Source of the DNA: Aurantiochytrium sp. KH105
Lineage: Eukaryota; Sar; Bigyra; Thraustochytrida; Thraustochytriidae
Assembly (NCBI GenBank): GCA_003116975.1
Contig: BGKB01000240.1
Span: forward strand, 1-64,000
Length of the DNA stretch: 64,000 bases
Reading direction: 5' to 3'
Shown: positions 48,265 to 59,337 of the stretch, in pieces
Layout of the letters: each line of letters opens with the position of its first letter
Numbering within the stretch: position 1 is the stretch's first letter
The notes under the pieces: model-generated
The model's input: only the letters and a program-made list of their open reading frames with translations
Told to the model about the DNA's origin: nothing
Databases searched by the model: none
Program-made: the position numbers and the translations under genes

Positions 48265-49464
48265 TCATACATCCCACCATCGCGAGAGGCTTATGATCAA
48301 GACCGAAATGTCATCAGACTGACGACCAGCCTTGGCGTTTCGCGAATGTGCCTCGTTTTCAAGGGATTCTGCGACGTGCGTAAGCATTTCCTGAACGTCA
48401 TCATCACTCCACGATTCGGCGCCATCGGCGTCAGCCTTGGTACGGATCGCATTGCACACAAAGTTGGCGGCTTCCTCTGAAGAAAAAGTGTCCCAGAGCC
48501 CATCCGAAGCTGCGAGGGTAAACATCATGCTCGAATCGACAGGCATGGAACTGACGGCCGGAGTGTGTAAAACAATGTTCTGACGGTGCAGAGGAACGTC
48601 CCCGAGCGATCGAGTGAGCTGCAGCATGCCATCAACGTAGTCTCCAGCCACGTGCCTGTTAAAGATCGTCCCGCCAGCATTTTCAATGCGTTCACGCTCA
48701 TCATCGCCCGATGCGAGGACATTCTGGTCCTTTGTGAGGTCCTCAACGACCACATCCGCTGCATCAGATGGGTTGCGCCTGCAAAGGATGGCTCGCGAGT
48801 CACCCACGTGGGCAACATGGAGCAAGCGATCGTGTACAAGAATGATCGTGGCGGTTGTTCCACTGCCAAGCGGCAGGGGCACGCGGCCAAGATCGGTTTG
48901 CTGTTTCTCCTCAATTTCCTTTTTCAGTTTCATGGTTGGGACAACGACCTCCTCCTCGAAACGGGTGTCGAGTGTAGCTTGCATGGAACCAAAGGCCGCT
49001 TCAATGGCTTCTTGAATGCTCCGCGAGGAAAGCTCGGACTTTCCACTCGTCACTTTTATGCGGTTTACAAGCTCTTGCCGGACCTCCTCGGGTAGCTTTG
49101 CGGCAACAGATTCGGCGACAAGGTCGCCATCGGCGCCATGACCGTCAAAGATGCCGCAAAGGACCACTTGTGGTTCCTCAAGAAGCTCCGGGATGCAAAC
49201 AAAGCGGTCCTGGTCTTTGCGGAAACCCTGCACAATGCACGAAAAGTAGCACCTCGTGGAGCTGTTGCTGTCGCTCGAGACCGCGTCGTTCAGGTCAAAG
49301 TAAGAGGAACCTTGTTTCATAGTCACGCCTAGGCCTCGATCGAGGACCTCATCCCATGGTTTCAGGTCCGACTTTGACGAGGAGTCGACCTCTTCCTCGT
49401 CCTCCGTCGTCGCCGTCGCTGCGCTTGCGGTCTCCGCGCTCTGCTTGCTGGTTTTGCCCCCCAT
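48265..49464 (-). CDS. PP2C-type Ser/Thr phosphatase, probably myristoylated
   Basis: 399 aa from the first ATG at 49464, MGGKTSKQ: Gly2 and Ser6 fit N-myristoylation, with Lys residues aiding membrane contact. The PPM fold contains the metal-ligand motifs in order: KDQDRFVCIPE (usual EDR position, Gln for Glu), LCGIFDGHGADGDLVAE (DGHG), LHVAHVGDSRAILCRR (GDSR), DGMLQLTRSLGDVPLH, FTLAASDGLWDTFSSEEAAN (SDGLWD) and QSDDISVLIISL at the C-terminus. These bind two Mn/Mg ions, so it should be active. The acidic first 45 residues are disordered. It is tail-to-tail with the CLC gene (279 bp). Its target is unknown. Confidence 0.92.
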   Translation of the reverse strand: MGGKTSKQSAETASAATATTEDEEEVDSSSKSDLKPWDEVLDRGLGVTMKQGSSYFDLNDAVSSDSNSSTRCYFSCIVQGFRKDQDRFVCIPELLEEPQVVLCGIFDGHGADGDLVAESVAAKLPEEVRQELVNRIKVTSGKSELSSRSIQEAIEAAFGSMQATLDTRFEEEVVVPTMKLKKEIEEKQQTDLGRVPLPLGSGTTATIILVHDRLLHVAHVGDSRAILCRRNPSDAADVVVEDLTKDQNVLASGDDERERIENAGGTIFNRHVAGDYVDGMLQLTRSLGDVPLHRQNIVLHTPAVSSMPVDSSMMFTLAASDGLWDTFSSEEAANFVCNAIRTKADADGAESWSDDDVQEMLTHVAESLENEAHSRNAKAGRQSDDISVLIISLSRWWDV

Positions 49465-51998
49465 CTCGAAGCGGTCCTGCACGCCGAGACTCGCTCGCGC
49501 TCACGCACTCACTCACTCAACACCTCTCTCTCCCTGCAGGGGCTGCCGTCCGCGTCTCTCGCGCGCCGCGTTGCGACGCTCTGAAGCAGCGGCGGTCGCG
49601 AGCTCGGCGTCTACCGTTCGTCCACCCCCGCGCGCGTGCGTGCGTGCGTGCGCTGGCTCGTTCACCTTGGAACCGCCAGCGGCCTGCTTGGTACTATCAG
49701 AAAAGGTACCACCGCCTGAAATACGCGCAGCTGCAGGTATAGGTCTACAGCATTTCTCGTATCACTGGCTTGATCACTGGCGAGTCGTATGTATACACTG
49801 GCACCTGTACCTGCACCTGGCTGACTGGCAGGCTTGACGATGACGACAGCCACAGCCAATCGCATACGCGCCGCGAAGATTCGAAGCCTGAAGGAGGATA
49901 AATGATGAGGGTGACATAATGATGGCAGCGACAACCAACAATAATGACCAGCGAAAGTAGGCCTATACTAGCCTAGCTGCGCAAGGATGTCAGAACAAGA
50001 CACACGAACTCTCGACTGCGAGCTTCGCCTTTGGGGAGAAAATGACAACGTTGTGGCGGTCTTGCCAACTTGAAGGCCAGTGGGGAGCACTCAAAATCAG
50101 CTACAGCAGCCATGAGCACGAGATCGCAGCTATTCTTTGAAGAAAAGGAGATGCAAAAGCTCAGCTGCTCCGTTCCATTGACGTGTCGACGTTCGTGTCG
50201 ACGCTCGTGTCGTCGTATCATGTCGTTTTGTGGTCAGATGATTGTTCGCGCAAAAGACTCCCACGCCAAAAAGCATCCAAACATTGGCTTTGGTGGTTGC
50301 TCGTATCGTGTTCAGTCCTTTCAGTAGACTGCGACACAGAGGCCAGACAGCAGGCCGCAGACCTCCTTCACGCGGTGACGCATCCTCCCCGTGTTGCTAG
50401 GCGCGAAACATTGCCTTGGCGGTGCGACAGAGGTGCAGCGCGCCTGCATGATGCAGGGCTCCGACGACGACAAGGTGCGAAACCGACGCAAAGCGCGCAA
50501 CCTAGCGCACAAACAGCCGCAGCCGCTGGGGCAGCGGAAGGGCACAGGCAAGAACGGGGACGACGACGACAAAATAGAAGAAGAAGAAGAAGAAGAAGAA
50601 GAGCTCTGCCCGCTCTTTCTTCAGCCTGGGAGTTTGCCGAAAGGCTTTGCAACCTCCAAAGCACTCGAGGTTGCTGGAGCTCTGGTCGAGGCTGAAGACG
50701 AAAGGCCTGCAAAAGCATCAGGCAAAGCTCCACGCAGCCGAAAAGGAGCGAGAAGACGCTACGACCCAATGCGTCGACGCGCACCGTCTGCAACGTCGTC
50801 TACAACTTGTAAAGTACCATCCGCAGCAGCCTCGGAAGCCCCTGCCACCGATGCACCTCGCTCGAGCTCTCAAATGGGGGAGATTCAAGTATTTATGTCA
50901 ATGTGGAGCGTCAAATGATAAAGGACTTACCAACGAACGCAATGGTGTCCATCCTTGAGACTGTATACATGCAATTTTTCCTCGAGATAGAGTTAATTGC
51001 TTCCCACCACCGGCTCCAGCGTCAAGTCAAAGGCTTATTCAACGATCGGCTCTGCAATCGTGATCTGCAATCGCTAGGAAGCTCTCGCACGTCCCTTCTC
51101 AGCTCTCAGACGCTGGCGCACGCACGCTCGCACGTCAAATCGCGCATGAAAATGAAGGCTGTTCCTCGTACAAATGAAATTTGCTGAGAGTGTCTGATTG
51201 TGAGAGAATCATCAGGTTCTGTCTGCTTAAGTCGTCGTCACTGGTGTTTACATCAGGTTCTGCTTAAGACTGCTTTTGCTCGGAATCTGCTCAAGTTGTA
51301 TTGGCCTGCAGATCCTGCCCGAATTCGTCTTCGCTGACAGGTTCTGCTCCAGCACCATAACCGTTTTTTGCTGGATTCTATTTTTTGGTCGCTGGTGTCT
51401 GCATTGAGAAATGCATTTTTCCCTTGAGAAGGTAGATCTTATCCGGATGCTAACTGTGTTGGGGCCGATCGAGATGCCTCCAAGCTGAATCGCGAAGCAT
51501 CGTCTTTCATGCCGACCCCACATGAACATGTCAAGCACGACTCATTCGTTTGGTTAGGATCGGGCCCAAGTTGTTCCAGCACCAGTCAGCAAATCCTGTA
51601 CGGTCTTCAAAGCGGCCACCACACACTCGGAAAATCGCATAAAAAATCGAAAACAAAGTGTCTTTGTATACATGTTCTTGATAGGAAGAATAAATAGGTG
51701 CACCGCAGGTGCAAGTGAAGGCCGTGATAAAGGACGGTTGAAAGACTAAGTGGTGTGAGAGAGAGAAAAGCCGACAAATGCTTTCGCTGCTGTTTGCTGC
51801 TAGCGATAGTCTCGGAAAACCACTGGTGCACTGTTGTGCGATACACATCGAGCGCATCACTCAAGCTGGTTGATAAACTTTTGACCTTGTGTGCACTTGA
51901 TATTTTCAACTACTTTTTCGAGACAGGCGTGGTCAATGACCTTGACGTGTCGTGACATCGACTCTCATGGAAAGAACTGGCGACACCTATCGAGCGCA
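49465..51998. other. AT-richer spacer with weak coding traces
   Basis: 2.5 kb. The left end is the PP2C 5' flank (CACT repeats about 49503-49518 and GTGC repeats about 49633-49651). From 50.1 kb sequence is AT-richer and irregular. A possible broken gene is listed at 50449-51187. A repeated CATCAGGTTCTG...CTTAAG block occurs at 51211-51232 and 51250-51268. Nothing else supported. Confidence 0.5.
50449..51187 (+). pseudogene. frame-switching orphan, possible broken or spliced gene
   Basis: Three consecutive open stretches in different frames together look more protein-like than background. An ATG-initiated acidic one (about 50449-50730) contains an Asp/Glu run from a GAA repeat. A helical one (about 50647-50958) includes LQKHQAKLHAAEKEREDATT. 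A third (about 50906-51187) includes SILETVYMQFFLEIELIASH. No known domain. I found no convincing GT...AG pairs linking them. Either a decayed gene with indels, an intron-containing orphan, or chance. Confidence 0.25.
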
Positions 51999-52931
51999 TT
52001 ACTCTGAGGGTTCCGCGTGTTTAGAAGAGGAGTTGGAGGCGCGAAGACGAGGCTGGACTTTTGACTTTTCCGACTCGCGCTGAAGAAGTTTCCGGAAAAG
52101 TACCACATTCACGAGAGTTGTGATTGCGGCATCAATCATGCCCCCAAGCCAGCCATAAAGACGAACTTGTTGTTCCTCGATGTCTGTTGGAGCATGCGAG
52201 GAGGCTGTAAAAGCGATAATCACTGCAAAGAAAGTTCTCCACACGATCACCACTGAGATCCACTGCAAATTTCTTCGCGCTGCGAGACGTAAGGTGTGCC
52301 CACTCTGCGCAAACGTCTGCGAGATCCTCTGCGCGCAAAGATACAACGGGTACGAGTAGATTGCTAGAATAAAGACGGTTGTTACGAGCGTCCCAATTGT
52401 GATTCCCAGGAGAACACCCTTGCCAGCGCTTAGAGCGCAACGCCTCTCTTCAAAGACAAGGACCCCCTTCATGAAAAGGATACCTAAAAAGGACAAGAGC
52501 CACATCCACGTCACGGTGAGCATGACTCGTTGCAGAAAGGTAGCAAAGTTAGCGCTCATTTGCTGCGCGACTAGGTACGCTCTTAAAAGAACCACGCGGA
52601 AGCCCAAGAAATTTGCGAGGGAGTAAACGATTGGGAGAAAGGACCCAAGCCAAGAGCATGCGGACCAGCTCAGCGGCGTGCCAAAGAGAATTAGTGTGTA
52701 TACCTGTGCCACAACACAAGAGAAAATCAGGGCGGCGAGATGGATGAGCACGCGTCGCTGCAGAGCTCTGGCGAAGCGCAATAACACCAAGACTTTGAAT
52801 AAAATTCCAGCAGAGAGGAGGCTAGTGACTGTTCCCACCACGATGCCAAGAACGCGCACGCGAGCAAAGACAGAGGTCTCGTTTTCTTCCGGGAAAAGGA
52901 CATGGTCCTCTTCCAGGTATTTGCTAAGCAT
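51999..52931 (-). CDS. 7-transmembrane protein, possible GPCR
   Basis: 310 aa from the ATG at 52931. A short extracellular-type N-terminus with one N-glycosylation sequon (NET) precedes seven hydrophobic segments, starting VLGIVVGTVTSLLSAGILFK and ending YGWLGGMIDAAITTLVNVVL. A Ser/Arg/Lys-rich cytosolic tail follows. The count and topology fit a G-protein-coupled receptor of the cAMP-receptor/secretin-like shape, but no DRY, NPxxY or CWxP-type signature is clear. It could also be another seven-helix family. Ligand unknown. Confidence 0.7.
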   Translation of the reverse strand: MLSKYLEEDHVLFPEENETSVFARVRVLGIVVGTVTSLLSAGILFKVLVLLRFARALQRRVLIHLAALIFSCVVAQVYTLILFGTPLSWSACSWLGSFLPIVYSLANFLGFRVVLLRAYLVAQQMSANFATFLQRVMLTVTWMWLLSFLGILFMKGVLVFEERRCALSAGKGVLLGITIGTLVTTVFILAIYSYPLYLCAQRISQTFAQSGHTLRLAARRNLQWISVVIVWRTFFAVIIAFTASSHAPTDIEEQQVRLYGWLGGMIDAAITTLVNVVLFRKLLQRESEKSKVQPRLRASNSSSKHAEPSE

Positions 52932-53939
52932 CGGCTCTGTGCTGTACGTCGCGAATCGCGATACTCGCAGCCTCCAACGTGCGTGCGCGCGCGCGCGCGT
53001 GAGCGCGCTTCCGCACGCAGAGCTTTTAATTGCCTCCTTTCACCTATGCGGTAGACAGAAATGGTATAGTAGTGTAGCATGTAGGTAGCAGCAGTAGTAT
53101 ACAGATGCTCCCAAATGCATCCGTTGACACACCTTTTCCCCAGGGCCGGCCGAGTCGCCTGGGCCCGGATTGACTGTGAATGAATTCCGGGCCGTGGAGG
53201 CCTCGTATACCCACCGTGGCATCAACACCGCAGAGCCGGTGAGGAATAGGACTGCCCACAGGCAGTAGGCCTGTCCTACAAGGATGTATACAGCAAAAGA
53301 GGCCATCCATCCATCCACAATGGTTGTTGGTGTCCTGACCTGTGTCTTTGAAAGAAAAAAAGTCGACCAAAGAACAGGGAGGACTTTTGTTGTCATGTCA
53401 CCTGTGGGCAGGAGCAGCAAGGAACGAACGAAGGAGATTCGCGCGAGAGATTTTAATATCAAAGCACATGAATGACGTCCGTGAAAACAAAAAGGAAAAT
53501 ATCATTTTGACTATGATGCTTTGTCGAGAAACAGAGTTTTCGTGGTAGAGAGGGGGGTAGTACATATGATAGCTTTTGCGTGCTCGTGGGAGCTGACTGA
53601 CTTGACAAACTGGTTCGCTAGCTGTCTGTCTGACTGATTGACAAGACGGGTCCGGCCTAGCCTGGCCTAGCCAGGCTACTTCATAATTGACTGGACCGAC
53701 TGATCTGGCTGACACACCCTGATCATTGCCTGTCTGTCTCCACCTATCCGACTAAACCTGCGTGGCTAGCTCACAAGAAGTGTCTATGGCAACAATTGGG
53801 GAAATGACAAACGAGAATGCTGCGACTTCTTGCTTGCCAGTCCTTGATTTTCGTAACGGTGACATCGCACGGCCGACTACGACGCGCACGCGCCAAGGTG
53901 TACGAATACTTGTCTATTAGACAGAAGCCTTAAAGTCTA
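52932..53939. other. intergenic region, SulP 3' side to 7-TM gene
   Basis: 5' flank of the 7-TM gene (CGCG run at 52987-53001) and 3' flank of SulP. AT-richer. Short frames here are not convincing. Confidence 0.5.
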
Positions 53940-53957
53940 TTAGACAGAAGCTTTAAA
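53912..53957. repeat. 23-bp tandem duplication over a stop codon
   Basis: Two adjacent copies of GTCTATTAGACAGAAGCYTTAAA (53912-53934, 53935-53957), one base different. The right copy includes the last codons and stop of the SulP gene; the left copy would repeat them downstream. Confidence 0.92.
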
Positions 53958-56069
53958 GGTCGGCTCTGCTTCCCGTCCACCAGAAGACTCTCCAGTCTCT
54001 TCAGACTCGTTCGAGTCAGAATCGTACCCAGCAGCATCAGGCATGATAGCGTCCCACGAAGGTGCAAGCGACATGCTGAGGAGCTCGTTCTCATTAACCT
54101 TGGCGGACTTGTTCTTGTCGTAAGTGTAAATGAGATGACCGGCCTTGCGAATGGATCGCAATGAGTGGTCGGTGACCTTGCGCAAGAGCAGACGCTTGCC
54201 AAGGACGGCATAGAGATGCGACACAGAATTAAGGGCGGAAAGCGCCGAGTAATCTGAGAGCACCGCCTGGTCCAGGTATAGCACGACCGTATCCGGGTCG
54301 TGTTGCGGATGAAAGAGGGAAATGAAGCGCTGCGCCGAGGCAAAAAACAGAGCACCCTTTACCTGATACACCTTGACCTGCGAAGGATCCAGGCGCATGA
54401 TTTCCTCATCGACTTCGTCGAGACGTTCCTTTTTCAAATCGACAGAGTTCGCGTTGGAGCCAGTGGCGGCGGCGCCGTTATCCTCGACGTCGTCTTCGGC
54501 AAAACCGTTGGCGGCACCCTCCATGAGCTCCCGGCTTTCGACGGAGTTCACCTCGAGAAGGTCGGCCTGGTCCCAGGCAAAGACGAGCGCGGCGAAGACC
54601 ACTCCGGACGCCACGGCGTACGCCAAGTTGGCAGCCACTGCCACAGCGGTGACGAGGCAGATAATGATGACGTCGGAGCGCTTAATCTTGCGGGCCCAGT
54701 TCAGGCGCGGGTGAGAGCGCAGCTTTTCAGGAAGGAGACTGGCAACGATGATGGGCAAAGAATGCCACTCAAAGGTTCCGATGACGACCATGAACATAAC
54801 GCCAGCAAGACTGGCCATGGGCACGAGGTTAATGGCTGGGTAGGCGACGAGAATGATAATGAGAAGAAAGAAGCCCGAAAAGGTAGTGCTGATGCGCGTG
54901 CGCGCGCGGTTCTGACTGACGTTGATGAGACTCTGGCCGATCATGGCACATCCGCCCATGCCGCCGAACATGCCCGTGATAATGTTGGCCGACCCTTGGG
55001 CGTAAACTTCCTTGGAGGGAACGGGCTTACGACCGGTGATTTGTCCGACGAGCTGGAGCGTCATGAGCGACTCGACGAGACCAATGACGGCCATTGTTGC
55101 AGAGATGGGAAGACACTTGGACCAAGTCTCGCCGTCACCAAGGCTGGGGACGTCGGCCTCGTAGCGGTCGTCGACCCAGATGGGAATGGGGAAGAAGCCC
55201 TTGACGGAGGCGATCTCGCCCACGGTCGGGGTCTGGTAGCCCGAGGTGCGCACAATGGCAAACTCGATGACCGTGCCAACGATGATGCCGGCCAGCGAGG
55301 CAGGAAAGGCGAGAGTGAGACGAGGCAGAAAGAAGACCACTGCCATGGTGGCGACAGTCTCAAAGGCCTGGAAGCCGGCGGTGGCACCGGTCGTGTACAT
55401 TTCGCACTTGTAGGGGAGCTCGGCAGTGCTGCCCACCTCGGGGTCTACGTAAACGCACTCGTTCCAGTCGTAAGTGGGCGTGTCGCAGTCGACGGGGCAG
55501 TAGCGCGGCAACTTGAAGCTATGCAGCTGAGCAATGCCAATGACGATGGCGAGGCCATTGCAAAAGCCCAGCATGATGGGGTGTCCGACGAACTTGATGA
55601 GCTTGGCGCCACCAACGAGTCCGATGATGATCTGGATGATGCCCATGAGGAAGACGGCGATGAAGACGTAGCCCACGCCGTTTTCCTCGACAAAGGCGGG
55701 GAGCACGACAGCGATGGCACCGGTAGCGCCGCTGACCATACCGGGGGCGCCGCCAAAGAGGGCGGTGATGAGACCCATGATCCAAGCCGCCTGCAGGCCG
55801 ATGATGGGGTCGAGGCCGGCGGTGAAGCTAAAAGCAACGGCCTCGGGGACCTGCGCCAGCGAGACGGTGAGTCCGCTGAGCAATTCCCTGAGGAGCGCCT
55901 TGCCCTTGGTCTTGGTCATGGGCAGCGAGAGGATGGTCCACCACTGGTTGTAGTACATGGGGTCCAGGGTCGGGTCCTTTTCCTTGGCGGCGGCCACCGC
56001 GCCTGAGCCGTGCGTTTCCTGCTCCGACATGTTTGCTGCGTCTCGCTCTTCGCGGTTCTCAGCCAGCAT
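53940..56069 (-). CDS. SulP/SLC26-type anion transporter with STAS domain
   Basis: 709 aa from the ATG at 56069 (MLAENREERD); the Met at 56030 (MSEQETHGSG) is an equally good start. The membrane core (about 60-490) has the SulP features: LSGLTVSLAQVPEAVAFSFT, AAWIMGLITALFGGAPGMVS, GHPIMLGFCNGLAIVIGIAQ, and the NIITGMFGGMGGCAMIGQSL stretch near the anion site. The C-terminus is a STAS domain (about 575-670: YQVKGALFFASAQRFISLF, VVLYLDQAVLSDYSALSALN). It is followed by an acidic tail. SulP carriers move sulfate, bicarbonate or other anions; this core resembles the bacterial and marine-protist bicarbonate/sulfate type. The plus-strand frame opposite it is a shadow. Confidence 0.93.
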   Translation of the reverse strand: MLAENREERDAANMSEQETHGSGAVAAAKEKDPTLDPMYYNQWWTILSLPMTKTKGKALLRELLSGLTVSLAQVPEAVAFSFTAGLDPIIGLQAAWIMGLITALFGGAPGMVSGATGAIAVVLPAFVEENGVGYVFIAVFLMGIIQIIIGLVGGAKLIKFVGHPIMLGFCNGLAIVIGIAQLHSFKLPRYCPVDCDTPTYDWNECVYVDPEVGSTAELPYKCEMYTTGATAGFQAFETVATMAVVFFLPRLTLAFPASLAGIIVGTVIEFAIVRTSGYQTPTVGEIASVKGFFPIPIWVDDRYEADVPSLGDGETWSKCLPISATMAVIGLVESLMTLQLVGQITGRKPVPSKEVYAQGSANIITGMFGGMGGCAMIGQSLINVSQNRARTRISTTFSGFFLLIIILVAYPAINLVPMASLAGVMFMVVIGTFEWHSLPIIVASLLPEKLRSHPRLNWARKIKRSDVIIICLVTAVAVAANLAYAVASGVVFAALVFAWDQADLLEVNSVESRELMEGAANGFAEDDVEDNGAAATGSNANSVDLKKERLDEVDEEIMRLDPSQVKVYQVKGALFFASAQRFISLFHPQHDPDTVVLYLDQAVLSDYSALSALNSVSHLYAVLGKRLLLRKVTDHSLRSIRKAGHLIYTYDKNKSAKVNENELLSMSLAPSWDAIMPDAAGYDSDSNESEETGESSGGREAEPTFKASV

Positions 56070-57068
56070 TGGCTCCTGCGCCGTTTTGCGCGCTGGCCGA
56101 CCGGCGAGTCTGGCAGCACGCGCGCGCAGGCAGGCGCGCAAGCACAGTGCAAGGGAGCTCCCGCGAGTCCGTCGCTCGCTCGCCCGCCCGCTGGTTGGTT
56201 GGATGGTACTTCGTAATTCTCTCTTTGCCAGTGGTTTGCTTTCTCTCGTTCGTTCGTTCGTTCGCCGAAGAGCCTCGGTGCAGACGCAAGCGGCAGGGAA
56301 GGAACTTCGACGGAAAGAAAGAAAGAAGGAAAGAAAGAAGGAAGGAGAGGAGAGAGAGTGGAGGGGGGTCCGAGAGAGAGAGCTGGGAGAGACAGCGGAG
56401 CGGCCTCGCGCGGCCAGCCACGCGGCAGCCACACCACTGCCAGCCACGCGGCAGCCACACGCGGCAGCCCTGCCTCGGCACTCCACTCCCGTTGCCGCCG
56501 CCGCCGCCGCCCCGCCGCTGCGCCTGGCTGCTGCGCGGTGCGAGGGGAGGGGGGAGGTAATAACAGTAACCGGCCACACCAGCTGCGGAGCTGCGGCGCC
56601 CTGGTCCCCCCCGAGACGAGGCGAGGCGAGGCCAGGCGAGCGGTGCGTCTGCGCCTGCGCCTGCGCCTGCGCTGCGCCTGCGACCCACGGCGCCCGCGAG
56701 GCGATGCGCGTCGCGCCGGTCGCCTCGCGCGAGGGCGGCACGGGCAGCGCGGGCAGGCAGGCAGGCAGTAGGCAGGCAGGGGCAGAGCGGACGGACGACG
56801 CGCGGTCGACGCGGCGATGACGGCGGCCAGGAACCCCGCGACTCGCGGCCTGCCCTCCCTCGCGCAGCAGCAGCAGCAGTGCAGCTCCGCCTGCCTGGCT
56901 GCCCTCACGGCATGAGCTAGAGCTAGCTCATGGTAGGCCGCTGCTGGCCGTGCCTCTGTCGGCCGCGAAGCCGCGTGCACGTGCGAGGGACAGCGGCCAG
57001 GGCGCGCCTGGACCCGCCGCCGCAGCCGCAGCCGCAGCCGCGAACTTGAAAGCAGCAGAAGAACGAGA

Positions 57069-57100
<32 letters not shown>
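57069..57100. repeat. (GCAA)n tetranucleotide tract
   Basis: About eight GCAA units in the spacer upstream of SulP (minus strand reads CTTG). Confidence 0.92.
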
Positions 57101-57582
57101 CAGGAAAAAGAAGCAGCTGCAGCTGCACTGCAGCAGCACGGCACTGGCACCGAGAGAGCCACTGCGGAGGAAGGGAGGTGGCCGTTGGCGAGGCATGGAG
57201 CGGCGGCGATCATGCGCGGAGACGCGGAGACGCGGAGCCGCGGAGCCGCGGAGACGCGGAGCCAGAGCGGCCACGGGCTGCTGCCCGGCTGCTGGCAAGA
57301 ACAAGAATCGCATGCTTGCGGCACGGCAAGCGGCTGCGGCGGCCAGGAGCGAAGGAGGGGTAGGCGCGGAGAGAGCGCCGCGGGGATTCAGCTGGGCGCG
57401 CAAGGCGGCGGACGCAGGACTTGCGCGGCACCCCTCTGTGTCCGGCGCGACGCGTGCTTGCCATGGACAAGGAAGGGGGCCTGGGGGGAGTCCTGCGGAT
57501 GACGAGGCGTCATCGTGGTCCCAAGTTCACAGCGACCGGCACAAAGGCACAGCCGTGGTGGTCGCCCTCGACGGGTCCACGG

Positions 57583-57612
57583 CAAGCAGCAGCAGCAGCA
57601 GCAGCAGCAGCT
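57583..57612. repeat. (CAG)n microsatellite
   Basis: Nine to ten CAG units in non-coding sequence, followed by a palindromic CTGCTGCTGCAG end. Confidence 0.92.
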
Positions 57613-58911
57613 GCTGCTGCAGCCGCCACGCACTGCAAACAGCCCAGTCAGACACCCAGAGTACGCTCTCCGTGACAGCCCTCGTGTAAGATATCGGAGA
57701 CACAACGAGCGAGCCAGCCAAGTCAGAGAAGGAGATCTTTCTCGTCGCTTGTGCTCCTGACGACGTCGAAGCGACGAAGTGAAGCGAAATCTGGAGCGCT
57801 CTGCATCGTAGGCACTGACGAGTTGACAGACTGACTTGGGCGGTAAGTGGAAAGACAGTAGCTGCAGCAGCAGGTGTTTCCTGGTTGGAGCAGGAGGCAA
57901 TCACACCTTGGGCCCTGCCATTGATTATCCATGTTCAGTTCTCAACCTCTCTCTCTCCCCCCTCCCTGCTTATCAGGAACAGAAGAATAGGCCGATCGAC
58001 TGGTCACCTTCACGCTCTGTACTGCATTGCGCAGAGCAGATGTTCTAGCTTCCTCCTGACAGTGGATCAATCAACACTTGACGGCATCTATCTGCAAGGT
58101 TCATTTGCCACATTCCAGATGCAGACCGAATGAAGAGTGTCGATACGCCTTAACATGTCGCTCTTTGATTTGGAGTACCCTCTATGAGACTTTGATGAAC
58201 TCAGACGGCGACTTTGCGCTACTCGCCTGGAGCTCACGCTCTGTCCGCTATAGCCCGATCCCTCTACCTGTTGGGCCACAATGAAGAAGTGGACCTTCCC
58301 AAAGATCTAATGTCAGGAGGGAAGCTGCTCTACACGAGACAGCTATCCGATACAGAACATCGAAGGTGCACAACGCAGGAACAACGCATCAAAACGCGCC
58401 ATAGAACCGTGCGGAGTTGGGGAGCAGCACAAGGCCGCGGTACGAGTCCGTCCCGAGCCTGGACACACACCCGAAATATACTAGCACAATCGTAAACCTA
58501 CTTACTAAAGATGGACCAGGCTAACGACTTGAGACCATTTTGCCGAGACAGCGACCAAAGTCGATGCCAAAAGTCGGTAGACCCGAAATACACCAAACTT
58601 TAAAGCATTCTCCGAGCAGCAGCGTGAGAAGCTTACAATCTCCTTTCCCGTTTTCTCGTGCTAGTCACGAAGCGGAAGTTCTTTCACGTGAAGTGAAATC
58701 AAGTTCTTCTTTTTATTCGTTCGTTCTCTGAGGGAATTACCGTCGACTTGTACTCGCAAGTCTGCTGCAAGTTTTCAAGATTTATTTCTAAAAAACTGGT
58801 TTGCAAAAGTCTGACTCGTACGAGACCTAAGTAGACTTGAAGTAATCTATCGTCGACCTTGCGCCACTCACTTAAAGCATGAAGCTTGATCTTCTGTCCA
58901 ACTTCGGTCTC

Positions 58912-58979
58912 TGCGGACATGAATATTAGATATTTTCTCAGTCAGTGCGGACATGAAAATCAGATATTTGCTCAGTCAG
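58912..58979. repeat. 34-bp tandem repeat x2
   Basis: Two adjacent copies beginning TGCGGACATGAA and ending CTCAGTCAG, with about three mismatches, 360-430 bp upstream of the CHCH gene. Confidence 0.9.
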
Positions 58980-59284
58980 GTTGAATGAAAAACGGTTTGA
59001 CAAACTCTACTGTCTCCATACCTCACATCCCTCGTCGCAGTAGCCTTCTCCTCTCTTTTACATTCTTCTTTGGCACCGCCGATGCCTGCGGCCACTTGAT
59101 TGGATCGATCTCGGGGAAGAAACAGCTCGGAAAAATAAAAAGAAGAAATCGACCAGAGAAAGAATCCTTCCTGCGACCAACCAGTCTCAGCTTGCTGCCG
59201 CGCGCCACGCTCGCCGCACGAGCAGACGGCGCCGCGCAAGCGCAGGAGATCGGGCAGCGCGAGAGTGTCCCGACGTGGCTGACG

Positions 59285-59322
59285 TGCTTGCTTGCTTGCT
59301 TGCTTGTTCGCTTGCTTGCCTG
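59285..59322. repeat. (CTTG)n tract upstream of CHCH gene
   Basis: Near-perfect CTTG repeat only 16-53 bp upstream of the start codon at 59338. Confidence 0.92.
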
Positions 59323-59337
59323 CAGACCTCTCTCGCC

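Larger units (their letters stand above)
56070..59337. other. gene-poor, repeat-rich spacer
   Basis: 3.3 kb. Near SulP: GTTC run (56240-56262), GAAA/GGAA repeat (56312-56360), GCCGCC and TGCGCC repeats (56490-56680), GCAG run (56753-56780). Further: GCAA run (57069-57100), CGGAGACG/CGGAGCCG octamer repeats (57216-57262), a CAG run (57583-57612), AT-richer unique sequence (57,700-59,000) and a 34-bp repeat (58912-58979). No gene I can support. Confidence 0.55.

Noticed and set aside
54300-56006. 568-codon plus-strand open frame
   Set aside because: Exact antisense of the SulP gene, with Asp/Gly/Glu/His-rich composition typical of a shadow. No domain.
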